DNA from: Scatophagus argus
Lineage: Eukaryota > Chordata > Actinopteri > Scatophagidae
Length of the DNA stretch: 64,000 nucleotides
Direction of reading: 5' to 3'
NCBI RefSeq assembly: GCF_020382885.2
Contig: NC_058499.1
Location: 4,212,001-4,276,000, forward strand
The position numbers and the translations under genes are program-made. This document shows, piece after piece, positions 26,115 through 38,300 of this stretch; the first letter of the stretch is position 1, and each line of letters begins with the position of its first letter. The notes beneath the pieces are model-generated. The model did not search any database, was not told the DNA's origin, and saw nothing but the letters and a program-made list of their open reading frames with translations.

Positions 26115-29100
26115 TCAGTTCGGCCCGTACGTGTCACTGAAACGCTCGAGGAGATAAGCAGCTGCTGTAACTGGGGGGTATTTGTTGGAGCCGTCGCAGC
26201 AGGCGATCAGAGCTTCATCATCCGGGTGGACGAAGAAGGCCAGAGACTGTCGTGTGCGGGAGTCTCCAGCAGGGGGCAGCAAAACCCTGTGGCGCTGAGG
26301 GACAAAACAATTTAAAAAACAATTAAAAATTCTTTATAAACATCCTTTTTTTCCTTGCGGTCACTTAATGAATTCTTTCTGAACTTATTTGTGTTCTTCA
26401 TTTATTCTAGTGATTGTGTAAACACTGCACAGCTGTAAGAGTTACTGCCAGAAAAACACTCGTTTTTTTACTTTGTTATTTGTATTTCTAATATCCAAAT
26501 GAATATCAATTATTCGTTATACTTCAATATAAATTATTGTATGTAGAGATATATTAGATTCTTTTATTCAGCTGTAAAGTCATTTATTTATCCTTCATTT
26601 TGTTTTGTAGTTCCGTCAAGTGCCTTGGTTGAGATCTTTTCGAGCAGGACCCCTCAGAGACCGTGTGGACCTTGAACGCGTCTCATTAAGCCGTGCGCAC
26701 ATGCGTCCTTGTTATAATTGCTACATCGCTGTAAAACGAACACTTTCTACCGACTCACCACAGAGATGAACCGATCGCTGGTCCAGCGCTGCATCAGGTC
26801 AGCGATGTTGATGAGGACGGCTCCGGGCACGACGGGAGCACAGATGTATTCACCTGAACGTCCGCGCACCTGCACATTAACAAGCGAAGGGTGGATTACA
26901 TGTCTGGGGATTTCTTTGTTTAACTGTAGTACCAAGGCTTCGGTTTGTTTAAAAAACGTTGAGAGTTTGCCTTGCATCCGGAGAGAAGAGGAGAGGTCAC
27001 GTGGTGTTACCTGCAGCCCCTCAGAGTTCTGAAACAGCAGGGTGATGGTGCCGTAGTCCGAATGCTCTCCACATCGCACCTGCTGCTCCTTCACGCTGTG
27101 ACGGTTTACTGGAGGGTAGTACAGAGAGCGCAGTGTTGTTGCATTCTCACCAGCTGGAGGAGACACACCACACGGTTAGAAGTTTCCTGCTAAAGGAACG
27201 GTGCTGTACTGGGAGTTGCAGTATTTTTGGCTGTGTTATAAGAAGAAGAAGAAGGTACTTTTAAGGCTTGGCTGTCTGAGGATATATGTTGCTATGGAGT
27301 ACGGGGGGGGGGGGGGGGGGGGGGGGGGTCTCAGAGAGTGCACAGAGGGTCTCATCACTTATTGGAATTTGTTGGGGGTTTTCTTTTATCTTTAATGTTG
27401 CTTTTACTTGTATATTATACTGCATGATTACATTTTATGTTATTCACATTTACACATGATGGGATCTTCTCTAAAAAGGTGTAACCATATAGTTTTTGTC
27501 ACTGATGTTGTTCCACCTTGAAAAATCCAATATACACAAGCAAAGCTCCTCCAAATATTCAGCCTTAGTGAGCACATTCAGCTCCTAACAATCTGACACT
27601 GACTCCTTGTACTGAGAGTGTGGAAGTGAAACGCAGCGCTGCTGAGCGAGTCTTAGCTTCAGTGAAGTCATGGGTTCTTCGCTTCCTCAGTAAGCAACAC
27701 TGTGGCCTGAAATCTCTTCATTTCCCACAATTCTGTGAATGTGAGTGTGGGTGGAAGAGCTGTTCAGATCCTTTGCTTAAGTGAAAGTAGCAACAGACGT
27801 ACCGGACTGTAATAATCCTCCACTAGTAGTAAAGGTCCTGCATTTAAAACTTAACTCAAGTAAATATACCTTAAACATATTACAGTTTACTTAGGAGGAT
27901 TCAAATGGCCAGCAGCTGGGACCCCAGCAGCGCCAGCAGACTGCACAGAGAGTGAGGTGCTGCTCACATACTTCCCATCAGACGGTGTGTACTCAGGAAC
28001 ACCTCGGGGTCCAGACCCAGACTGTGGGCCAACACCACCAACACCCGCAGACTCAGTTCTTTACAGCGCGTGAAGAAAGACGTCTGGATCTCCCGGAAGT
28101 CGGCCAGGTCGCCTGAAGGCCACGCCTTCAGCAGAGGAGAGCAGAATTAAAGACTGACCAAACAACAACAACAACCAGCTGACAATTTTTCAGCCGCTAT
28201 TAATAAACATAAACTATAGACCGAGTAGGAAAGTTGAAAATAAACTCTGTCTGACATGAAGTGGGGATGCTGTTGTCAAATGACCTCAAACATATCTTTG
28301 GCATGTCTGTACTGTGATGCTCTGTTTGCTATATGTGCCAGTAATGATATGATCAGTCATTATACAACAGTAACTCGCACTTCGAACTGCAGACTGATAA
28401 CCTGCGAGGTGCGACCCTTTGCTTAAAGGTATACCAGGCGGAAATTGATGTGTGCTGTTTGTAAACGCACCATTTAAAAGGCGCGGTACGCGAGAAAGAT
28501 AGCTGATTGACTGCTGGGCCTCATTCCCAGGTCACTGGGTGTTTGTCAAAGTGGGAATGTGACTCAACAATCAATCATCTTTAGCCAGGATAAACAAATG
28601 GCCAGAAATGTCCTCAACACAACAAGATAATGAAAAGATAATAAAATACAGGCAGAGACTAGGGACCAAGTGATGATTGAGAGTCTACATGTTGGTTTTT
28701 AGGAAAATCCTGCATAGTATTCCATTAAGAAGAAGTACTAATACCAAAGTATGTGTGTGTAGGTTCTCAGTCACCCGGGTCTTGGTAGTAAAATGCTAGA
28801 AGCGAAGGAAACTGGATTTTATTTTAGGTTGTTTCTGGATTAATATTACTGCTGTGTTAGTGTATATGGTTTTAAGGTTCATGAAGAAACATGTAACCTT
28901 TCAGAAATGCTTTAGAAAAAGATAAATAGATTAATAAATATGTAGATAAATAGTTTCCACTACACAGAGCAGGTATGAAATGTAGTGAAGCAGACATATA
29001 AAGCTGCTTGGATAGTGTATGAGTAAATATATTCATTTATATTGCACCATTTTGTCTGTCATAGAAAGTGAGCAGAGTCAGGCTGTGACAGTGAATCATT

Positions 29101-29601
29101 ACTATGTCAGGACGAAGTGAGGTGGTGTTGAATGACTCCTTAAGGTCTCCGGGTCGGCGCGGATTCAACCTGAAAAGCAGCAACTCGCATTAAAGACGAG
29201 TCAACTGTGCAAATAACAAGCGTTTTGTGCTCGTTCTCCGATTCCCACCTCTCGGCCTCCAGGGACACCCAGCCGTGGTTAGGACTGTGGGCAAAGCTTT
29301 TCCTGCTGAATGCTTGTTTCAGCTCATCCGGCTGCAGGAAGAATTTCTCCGATATGTGCATGACGCGATCCACCTGTGCAGGAGAGGAGACGACAGCTCA
29401 AGCACATTCAGAAAGCTACGTGCCCCCCTTTCTATTTGCTGTTCTCACCTCCCCCTGAGCGATCCCAGTGTTCTCCAGAAAAACAAATCCCACTTCCGTA
29501 AAAGCTGCTTTCAGCTCTTCGCTCAGGTCGCGCATCCGCTCGTCAGTCACATCTTTCTCACTCAGGCTGAAGGCGCTGAAATCCACCACCGGGATGCTCA
29601 T
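26115..29601 (-). CDS. Isopenicillin N synthase-like Fe(II)/2-oxoglutarate dioxygenase
   Basis: Seven minus-strand exons in transcript order: 29449-29601, 29249-29373, 29103-29169, 27972-28125, 27011-27153, 26759-26869, 26115-26294; 310 aa, all phases closing. The N-terminal DIOX_N-type domain begins MSIPVVDFSAFSL and includes GFVFLENTGI and HGWVSLEAERLNP. The C-terminal double-stranded beta-helix carries the iron ligands His197 and Asp199 (GEHSDYGTITLLF) and His253 (VRHRVLLPP), plus the 2-oxoglutarate-binding Arg266-x-Ser268 (RQSLAFF). All catalytic residues are therefore present. Relatives are fungal, plant and bacterial oxidoreductases of this superfamily, and fish genomes carry a copy annotated as UPF0676-like; the substrate is not known. 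No signal peptide is seen, so it is probably cytosolic. It starts head-to-head with a PNPLA lipase (323 bp between start codons) and converges on nucb2. The upstream GTG-initiated extension is not used because ATG 29601 fits the family start. Confidence 0.9.
27303..27328. repeat. Homopolymer run of 26 G
   Basis: An uninterrupted G26 (C26 on the coding strand) in an intron of the dioxygenase gene, between its fourth and fifth exons. Confidence 0.9.
27765..27895. repeat. Probable MITE-like repeat in dioxygenase intron
   Basis: Contains degenerate forms of a very common fish repeat: TTTGCTTAAGTGAAAGTAGC, GTAAAGGTCCTGCATTTAAAA and ACTCAAGTAAATATACC. The family is recognised from general knowledge, not by search. 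Confidence 0.5.
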
Positions 29602-29924
29602 TTTACTACACGGAAAGTCCACCTGGAAGCCTGGAAGAAAGTAAAACTACAAGACCTCCCACAAGAGGAGGTCTTTTTGTTTTTTTAAGTTGTCGTCGGT
29701 GGGCGTGTCGGTCAAATGACCTTCCCAGCCAATAGGAAAAGAGATCTTAATAACACCTAATTGCACAACAATTGATTATCTTGTCACCTTTGGACGGTTT
29801 CTGCAGGTGATGTGGAGGTGCCCGTTGGTTTGTCCCCGTAACATGAAATTTCACATTTCAACAAGTGGAGTCACTTCCTGCGGTTGATTTGCACAGTCCT
29901 GCTGGTGGTCTCGCACCTGAGAAG
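29602..29924. promoter_or_regulatory. Compact bidirectional promoter between dioxygenase and PNPLA-A
   Basis: Only 323 bp separate the two divergent start codons, so both 5' UTRs and the promoters share this interval. It contains an inverted CCAAT box (ATTGG on minus; CCAATAGG on plus near 29729). No TATA box is evident. Confidence 0.55.
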
Positions 29925-32900
29925 ATGTTTGATTTGAAGAAAGAGTGGAGCATCTCCTTTGCGGGATGCGGTTTTATGGGGATTTATTACGTCGGTGTCG
30001 CCAGCTGTATCCTGGAGCGGTTCCCTCGCTTCGTACAAGACGCCTCTAAAATCTCTGGAGCGTCTGCAGGTGCTTTGATGGCCACTGTTCTGAGTGTTGG
30101 AATCCCCCTAGGTGAGCTGTGGGGCACTTCTCTACAGACCAAACCTCATTCAAAAAATCAGTCATTTTATTGCTGCTTTGGTGCTTATCAAATATCAGTT
30201 AGGTGAAACAATATCCAGGATGTCGTGTAAGTCATTGCATTTTATCTTATAATTCGGCACAGATCTTTTATGTAAACTGTAAATTGTTTGTTTTGTCTTT
30301 GGCATTACGAGATATTGATTTTCAGTTGCTTTTGCAGGTGTTTCCTCTGTTTCTTCCATTCAGAGCAGATCAGTTGCGTTTTTTTAAGATCAATGCAGCT
30401 TGGATCCAGAAGTAATCCCGGTTAAGCATTTCTGTAATCCGTACACTGTTCTTACTGTGTTCCTCTGTGTAGAGAAATGCTGTGCTGATTTGATGTTCAT
30501 GACCAAAGAGGCCAGGAAGCACAAACTGGGACCCCTGCACCCTTCTTGTAACCTGCTGCGAATAGTAAAGGACTCTCTGCTGGGGAGCCTTCCTGAAGAC
30601 GCCCACATTCGAGCCTCTGGGAAGCTCTGCGTGTCCCTGACCAGAGTGTGCGATGGGAAGAACCTGCTAGTGTCGCAGTTTGACAGCAGAGAGGAGCTTG
30701 TTGAGGTATATTTCACAAGTTGGGAGTTAAGCTCATTTTATCGAGTCTTCTGAGGTACACATTATATAAATGGATGAATGAAATTCATAAGTAGCTGAAA
30801 GAAAGGACAAGATGGGATCTATGATGATACAGTCACAACAACAGCTGACATAAAAGTTGACCGGACTTATTTTGAAATTGGAGGAAGGAGACAGGAGACG
30901 TGTGGGGGCCCTGACAGGAGTTTACTGTCATGGAAATGAGTTTTATGTAGCCACATCATCACATTTTAAGGAAAGGAAACCATTTCTCTTGTTTGTCTGC
31001 GTATGGAATTCATGTTTCCAGAACTAATATGCAATAGCATCTGCTTTTTCCAGGCCATTATATGCAGCTGCTTCGTCCCTTTCTACTGTGGGGTTATTCC
31101 CCCCACTTACCGCGGAGTGGTGAGTGAGCCTGCAAGGTGTTATACTTAAATCAGCACAAAGTTTTCTCTTAATCCAGGATGTTTATGGTGAGTTGGTCAG
31201 CGTCAACAGTTGCCTTACCCTCAAACCGCATCAGTTCCGAGTTCTGTTCCGAGACACTGAAGTGTTCATCAAACATTTGAGAAGACGTGGTTTGAGTACA
31301 TTTGTGGTCCTCCACCCTGATCAGCGCCCTCCTTTTCCACTCAGCATTATGTGGACGGCGCCATCACTGACAACCTGCCTCGCTGTCACCTGAGAAACAC
31401 AGTCACGATCTCTGCGTATGCCGGCGAGAGCGATCTCTGCCCTCGAGCGAGCACGCTCAGCTTCCACGAGGTGCGTTTCAACAACGTGAGCATCCAGGTC
31501 AACTCAGAGAACATGTACAGAGTGACCAGCACCTTCTTCCCCCCGGAGGCTGAGGTGAGACGCAGCAGGTCCATGTGTAAATGTAAATGTTCAGGGTTTC
31601 TTTTCTGATGTAAGCCCATTGAGCACAAATCACACCTATCAAACATTCATGCCATCCTTCTAAGGTGTGAACCTTAAAGGGACAGTTCACTCCAAAATCA
31701 AAAACGCACGTTTTTCCTCTTACCTGTAGTGTTGTTTATCTGTCTAGTTTTGCACATATTGGCTGTAGAGATGTCTGCCTTCTCTTCCGTATAATGGAAC
31801 CAGACATTAAGCAAAGTGCCACCTGGTACCAGTATATTCAAATCAAGGCAGGTGTGTGTAATGTAAAAATATGTACTTGTTATTTTGGGGGTGAAGTGAA
31901 ATTTACTTTATGTATTTATCATTTAAGCAGTCATTTTATTTCAATTGGCTTCTATTCTTTTCGCTGTGTGAGACTTCAGGTGTGGATTGTTCAGATGTTG
32001 TTTAAATGAAGTGGCGTCAGCTGCTCATTAATCATTCTGGTGGCCCACAAAAATGTCTGCGTCACATATATTCTGTTTATGTGGCGTACCAGCTAGACAA
32101 GGTCTTAAATTAAAATCAGTTTGACTTTAAGGCTGACACTACTTTTGCTTCTTCTCCTCGTTCCTGAGTTTGTCAGAGAGTCCTGCTTGAACCGAAACTT
32201 TTGCTAATTCCTTTCTGCCATCAGAAATTGTTACTGCAACACTGAACATAAAATCTCCCTTTAATTTTGATGCCTGCCATATTATGAACTCGTATCCTGA
32301 CCAAGCACTTTTGGATTTTACAGACAATGGCTGAAATCTGCCACAATGGCTACGCAGATGGTCTCCGCTTCCTGCAAGAGAACAGTGAGGACATCATACT
32401 TACTGTTGTCCAATGGTGATTAATCCGGTGATTCTCACTGCTGAAAATCATTTCGACTTAAATGCCCATCACAGATCTGATCAGCAGCGAATGTCCCATG
32501 AGAAGTCTGGAGTTAGATGCGCCCACACCTGCTTGTTGTGATCTGTTGAAAGCTGAAGATGAAAAGTCCAGTGAGAACACACAGCAGAAAGGACCTCAGG
32601 AGGAGCACTGGTGGCTGGATCTGCAGCTCATACAAAACCTCCCAGTCGACATTAGAAAGGGTCAGGAGGGTCATTGAAGGGCAGCTGACATGGGGGGAAA
32701 AATACCCAGTACGGTACAACAAATGCATTAAAACAGAATATGTAATGCATGTTTTTCACTGTATTTCTGTCAGCGTTGTGTGAGGCCTGCAGAGAGACGC
32801 ATACTGCTGGAGGTCTGTTGTCCCACGTGACGCAGTACCTGCCAAAGAAAGTGACTTCTTACCTGCAGATCCCCCGTGTGCTGCCCGTGGAGACGGCTCG

Positions 32901-34305
32901 CTCCCTCACCCAGAGGTACGCAGTGCTATCCCGTATTCAGCCTCTCACAGTACCACATCCAAATTATTCTCTCCAAATTTATTCTCCCCCGGGATTGTCA
33001 GTGAATCTGCCAGGATGCCAGACACGTTTCAACAAATGCTGCCGATGATCTGCAGATGCTTTTTGACCAAAATATTTTAAGGAGTGTGAACCACGGGTTG
33101 ATATATACTTATATGGTATCAGGTACTGAGACTGTCGTAAGAGTTCAGTCTCTTGTAGCCAACAAACTAGACTAATCAATCATGCTGCATGAGTTTCTGT
33201 TCCTTTCAATAGAGTTTTTCATTATGAATTATATGTTGGCCTTTTCCATCCTGCCTTCTGTTTTTTTTTCTTACCTTATTTGCATTTTTACCTAATGCAA
33301 AAGCATGACCAAAACCAAAAAAAGTCACAGTAAATTAATTTGTTCTTTACAGTCAGAATTTTCATTCTTGACCACAACTAAGTTTTATTATTTGCAGCTT
33401 TCACTCAAACATATAATGTTATTTACCCTCTTAGTCATAGGACTTAACATGAACACTTTCTCCACTACTGCCAACTGGTGCTAATTTGACTCTCCAAGAC
33501 TTTGACTGTGATTGACTCTTAGACTTGTGGACTGGATCCCAGATGTACCAAAAGACATCAACTGGCTTTATGGCATGGCTGGAGGCATATATAAACAAGC
33601 TTGGAAGGACAAGGAGGAGGACTCCGACAGGTGTGGTGTGTTAATAATTATCTCTGCTGTCCGGATCTTCACAAATGTGCACGCAGAAAGTTGTAGTGCT
33701 TTGAAAACCACCACGTACTTGACTCCAGCTTTGTTTCAAGTTGGATGCTAACAGTGTTATCAACTCAAGAGTTACACAAGTGGAGTTTCTGGCCTGTTGG
33801 TCACACTAGATCACAAATTCTGTTTCCCTCTCTCGAGATATTTCACTCTGGAGCAAAGTGGTGGACTGTCATGCCAACACTGCTGTCCTTGAGCTGCATG
33901 GCTAAAGCTAAACTATCCATTTATCCTTGTATCCTCCCCGTGCTGTCTTCTAGGGAGGCACCAGTGCGCCGATCCACCAGCCTGCCATCAGGCCTGGATC
34001 TGTGGGATCAGGAAGACGAGGACTCAAACACTCTTCCAATGACCCCAGAGGCTACTCCCACCTCCAGTCTTACCTTCACCTGGAACACAAATAGTGAGGT
34101 GCACCACATGTCCCTGACTCCACCGCCTACGCCCACCTTCAGCCCCGCCTCTGGGTTTGGTGAAGCCGCCGCAGAGTCCCCTAAAAGTGTCGGTCGAGAT
34201 TGGGGTTTGGGCAGAGCTGTGGGGTGGATCCGAAATGTTTCGTCTGAGCAAACCTCAAACCTCAAGAAAACCGATGATTCATTGTCTTGTCCTGCATTCC
34301 AGTAA
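29925..34305 (+). CDS. Patatin-like phospholipase/triglyceride lipase, PNPLA2/PNPLA3 type, copy A
   Basis: Nine exons: 29925-30111, 30473-30705, 31054-31119, 31345-31554, 32324-32384, 32475-32660, 32774-32915, 33523-33630, 33954-34305; 514 aa. The patatin domain occupies about residues 8-175. The glycine-rich oxyanion loop is [11 protein letters not shown] (14-19), the nucleophile elbow is GASAG with Ser47, and the dyad Asp is in YVDGAITDN at Asp166; both numbers equal those of human PNPLA2. The C-terminal part keeps the family blocks [18 protein letters not shown] and [15 protein letters not shown], then a Ser/Thr/Pro-rich tail. Known relatives (ATGL, PNPLA3) hydrolyse acylglycerols at lipid droplets. 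The nearby samm50 favours a PNPLA3/5-like origin because PNPLA3 adjoins SAMM50 in human; sequence alone does not settle it. ATG 29925 is chosen because it aligns with the family start. The exon 6 donor is a weak GTCAGG. Confidence 0.93.
31673..31850. repeat. Probable MITE-like repeat in PNPLA-A intron 4
   Basis: Begins TTAAAGGGACAGTTCACTCC and continues with CAAAATCAAAAACG, CTCTTACCTGTAGTG, GTAGAGATGTCTGCCTTCTC and ATAATGGAACCAGAC, an order typical of a widespread percomorph repeat. The right end is uncertain. Confidence 0.6.
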
Positions 34306-34331
34306 ATATGTTTAACATTGTACTGAATGGG

Positions 34332-34354
34332 AATAAATTAAAATGTTGAATAAA
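34332..34354 (+). terminator. Two poly(A) signals, PNPLA-A 3' end
   Basis: AATAAA occurs at 34332-34337 and again at 34349-34354, directly after the stop codon at 34305, implying a very short 3' UTR. Confidence 0.6.
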
Positions 34355-35317
34355 GAAAACCTCCTGTGCTGTGCTATGCTGTGTCCTGAGCTGTCTGTAA
34401 TGCTGTAATAACTTCTGTTGTAATAATTATTGTTGGTATTATTGCTGGTTCTAGTATTGTGTGTAAATACATTTTTGAATTTATTTTCTTTGTGGGGAGC
34501 AGGGGTTGGCTGAAAATCTCTCCTTCTCGTCTCTGACTTCAATCATATGATTAATAAAGTTATTGAAATACAATTCACATAGATTAGACGGTGAATCAGA
34601 AAACAAAATGTAAAACGTGGCGGAGGAAATATCAGATGATGGGACTGAGATGTGCCTGTTGATGCAGGGTGGATGAAAGCTGTTGGACAGCTTGTGCAGC
34701 CCGTAAGGGACAACCGTCCCATGTCCTTCAGGACAGCCACTGAGTCAGTGTCAAGTACAGTCTGGACATAAACAGGAACGTTTCAGTTTTTCAATGAGGG
34801 GAAAAACAAAAGCCCTAATAGACACTGCTGTTAGCTCCAAACAGCACCAGGTTGTAAATGCATTTTACTTATTGATTTTTAATTGTATGATTCTTATTCA
34901 CACTATTGTAGTAGTTCATTACTCTTATCACATGTAGTCCTCTATAATCATCCCACAAACAAACAATCATAATCTAGTAATAATAGTAATAATGATCGTT
35001 GGGAGAACTGGACAGCCTGGATACCCTTCATATGTAACTTCTCAGTCTTACTTCTGTACAGCAGTTGTTTAGGTTATGAAATATGTATCACGTAACACTT
35101 CAGCAGCCGATGCGTAGTGACTCCAACATGTTTTCTATTTTGAAACGTGACGTTTGAGCCTAGTAAGTTGTGTAATAGCACACCATTTCAGAGCCAGCTG
35201 AAGCACCGCCCATTTTCCCTCTGAATGTAGTGGAGATAAGACATTACTAATAACGAAGGGGACCCGAATGCACCACGTGAACTCTGACTACCGTGTCAGA
35301 GATGTGGCTTTGAGTTG
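34355..35317. other. Intergenic spacer between the two PNPLA copies
   Basis: About 0.96 kb, AT-rich, with no coding exon or named repeat that I can recognise. It must hold the promoter of copy B. No TATA box is clearly placed. Confidence 0.5.
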
Positions 35318-38300
35318 ATGGAAGTCTCAGAGAAGATGTTCAGCTGGGACGAGGAGTGGAACATCTCTTTTGCTGGCTGCGGATTCAGGAGTATTTACTA
35401 CCTGGGAGCTTTGAGTTGTATCCTCCAGCAGGTCCCGCAGCTGGTGCGTGGAGCCTCTAAAATCTGCGGGGCCTCGTCTGGTTGTCTTGTGGCTGCAGCC
35501 CTGACGATTGGATTTCCCATCGGTGAGTTTACTGAAAACTGCAGAGTTTGTCCAGATCCTCAGGCTGACTCAAAGGTATTTGTTGTATGTTGTGGTATTT
35601 ATAGAAGTGGATCAGGTGATCATAGCGAGATGAAAAACAAATACTTTTGGCATTTGTTATTCCTGATGCGTGGAAGCTGCAGTTCTGTTCCCCTGTTCTA
35701 ATATGAAATCTGGTATGTTCCACTCTCGACTGTATGTCTAAAATAAACAAAACCTGAGCCTGTCTTTGCAAGTAAATAAATTGCCCAAGATGTTTTTGAG
35801 TGGGTCTCAGTTATTTCCCACCCTTCACTGACAGTGTGACAGTATGGATCTACTTAATATGTAATGATATGAGTAAAAGCTGTGTTTTTAAATCAAAAAT
35901 ATTCCTAAAATCTGATTTCAATTTTGTCTTACGTTAATATGTAATTTCCTCTTGTAATAAATGAAGCATGTGGCCATTCAGAGAGGTCGGGGTGTGTTAT
36001 CTCAGTGGAAGTGCTGTTATTGATACTTGGAGTAAACAATGGACAGGTTCACTGACAAACAGAGTTCATGCGACTCTAAGGGCAAATTCCAGAGGTCATA
36101 TGGAGTTAAAAGCCAAGGCCCAGGGATGGATGTGTTGGATGTGTTTTTCTCTCTCTTCACTTACTCGCAAAAGACACACAATGGGGAAGCAATAAAAAAT
36201 AAAATCACAGTAACAAACAAAAATCTCATGATCATGTTGACAATACAACAGCCTTAAATCCTAAGCAGAAATAATAAGCAACAACAAGCAAAGAACAGTA
36301 AGATAAGAAAACAATCATTGGAAACAATACGCCTTCAATACCCAGAATGCATTTTGCAGCTCAAAGAAAAGCAGCTCAGGGAGTCTGAGGTGCAACTTTG
36401 GCTTCTTCAGTACATCAAAGTTCCAGAAGAATCACTACATAGCTAAAGAAAATGTCAAAAGTTAAATTTAAGTTAAATGTTATTGATTCTCTGACTCATT
36501 CATAAACACAGCTGTAATTCGTAACCTCAAAGTCTGATTTTCTTCAGTTTTCCTCCTCAGAGGAGTTATGTGTTGATGTTTTGACCATGGCTAAGGAGGC
36601 CAGAAAACACACTCTGGGAGTTTTCCACCCGACCTTTAGCCTGCTGCGGTCAGTGCGGGCCTCCCTGCTGGAGAAGCTGCCGGCGGACGCCCACCTCCGG
36701 GCCTCTGGAAGGCTCTGCGTGTCCCTCACCAGACTGGCTGATGGGAAGAACGTTTTGGTGTCGGAGTTTGACAGCAGAGACGAGCTCATTCAGGTAGAAA
36801 TGACTGGCAGTGGTTTCACTGCATCTGTTGAGCTGAGGGTCTGATATCTGAGGTCTTGTCCTGCATTGTTTGCCTTTGCAGGTCCTCATGTGCAGCTGTT
36901 TTTTCCCTGTTTACTGTGGTTTTGTCCCACCTTCGTACCGCGGAGTGGTGAGTAGACGTTCTGGGGATTTTCGTAGTTTTTGTTAAAGGATTAGAAGGAA
37001 ATAGTTATACAATATGGTTTTACTGTGTTCCTTACTTTAAAGCCCCATAATCAGATATTTATCTTATAAATACGGGCAGTGTAGAGTACATAAGTGCCTA
37101 AAGCTGTATTTTTTTCTTAAACTATGACTATATGTACCACCAAAAGTGTAGTATGGGGCTGCTTTTCAGGGTTTGGGCTCAGCCCCTGACTTGAGTTTGT
37201 TGAAGGCCCTTTTCTATTCCAGCATGACTGTGCCCCAGTGCACAAAGCAAAGCTCCATAAAGACATGGTTGGATGAGTTTGGTGTGGAAGAACTTGACTG
37301 GCCCACACAGAGTCCTGACCTCAACCCCATCCAACACCTTTGGGATGAACTGGAACGGAGATTGTGAGCCAGGCCTTTTGGTCCAACATCAGTGTGTGAC
37401 CTCACAAATGCTCTACTGCATGAATGGGCACAAATTCCCACAGAAACACTCCAACATGTTGTGGAAAGCCTTCACAGAAGAGTGGAAGCTGTTGGAGCTG
37501 CAAAGCTCTTTGTGTGTTTAGAATGAGATGCTATTAAAGTCCTTGTTGGTGTAATGGTCAGGTGGCCCAATACTTTTGTCTATATAGTGTATCTCTTTCT
37601 GTGCTTTGGTTTTTAGCACACACTGTCAAACCCCTGCACATTTTAACTGCAGATTACTTTAAAAGATGTAATATTCATGACACCGTCAGCCCCTGCTGGT
37701 TGTTTTGAATCTGTCATCATCACTCAGTTAGCCTTCCTTCCTCTCAGCACTACATGGACGGAGCCCTGAGCAACAACATGCCCCTGTTCGAGCACAGGAA
37801 CACCATCACCATGGCCCCGTTCTCAGGCGAGAGCGACATCTGCCCCAGAGAGGGCACATTCAACTTCTTCGACTTTCACTATGGAAACATGAGCATCCAG
37901 GTCAACACCGGAAATGTGCATCGGGTCTGTACATCCTTTCTCCCTCCAAGGCTTGAGGTGGGTCTCCGTCTGGATGTTTAAGTACTCATTCAAGACATTT
38001 GTTTAATAGTTACTTTTAATATAAAACACAATTATGAAGTTACAACAGTTTGCTAGTTACAACATAAATGTTCTTATTAATCCATCAATAATTGCACATT
38101 CACAGCCAACCTAAGGAAAATCTGAATGCAGGGCTTTTGTAACAGAGTATTTTTACACTGTAGTATTACTGCTTTTGCTTTAGTACTTTTTTACCTTTCC
38201 TGAGATCTGAGCACTTCATCCACATTCAATTTCAAACAGTTTAAACATGTTTTTTCTTTTTTTTTAACTGAGATTTCATCTTTGCCTCAGGAAACCGAAT

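Noticed and set aside
29602-29622. N-terminal extension of the dioxygenase (VDFPCSK)
   Set aside because: It would start at GTG; the ATG at 29601 begins the family-typical IPVVDFS.
35315-35317. Upstream extension of the PNPLA-B start
   Set aside because: The codon before ATG 35318 is TTG, not a likely eukaryotic start.
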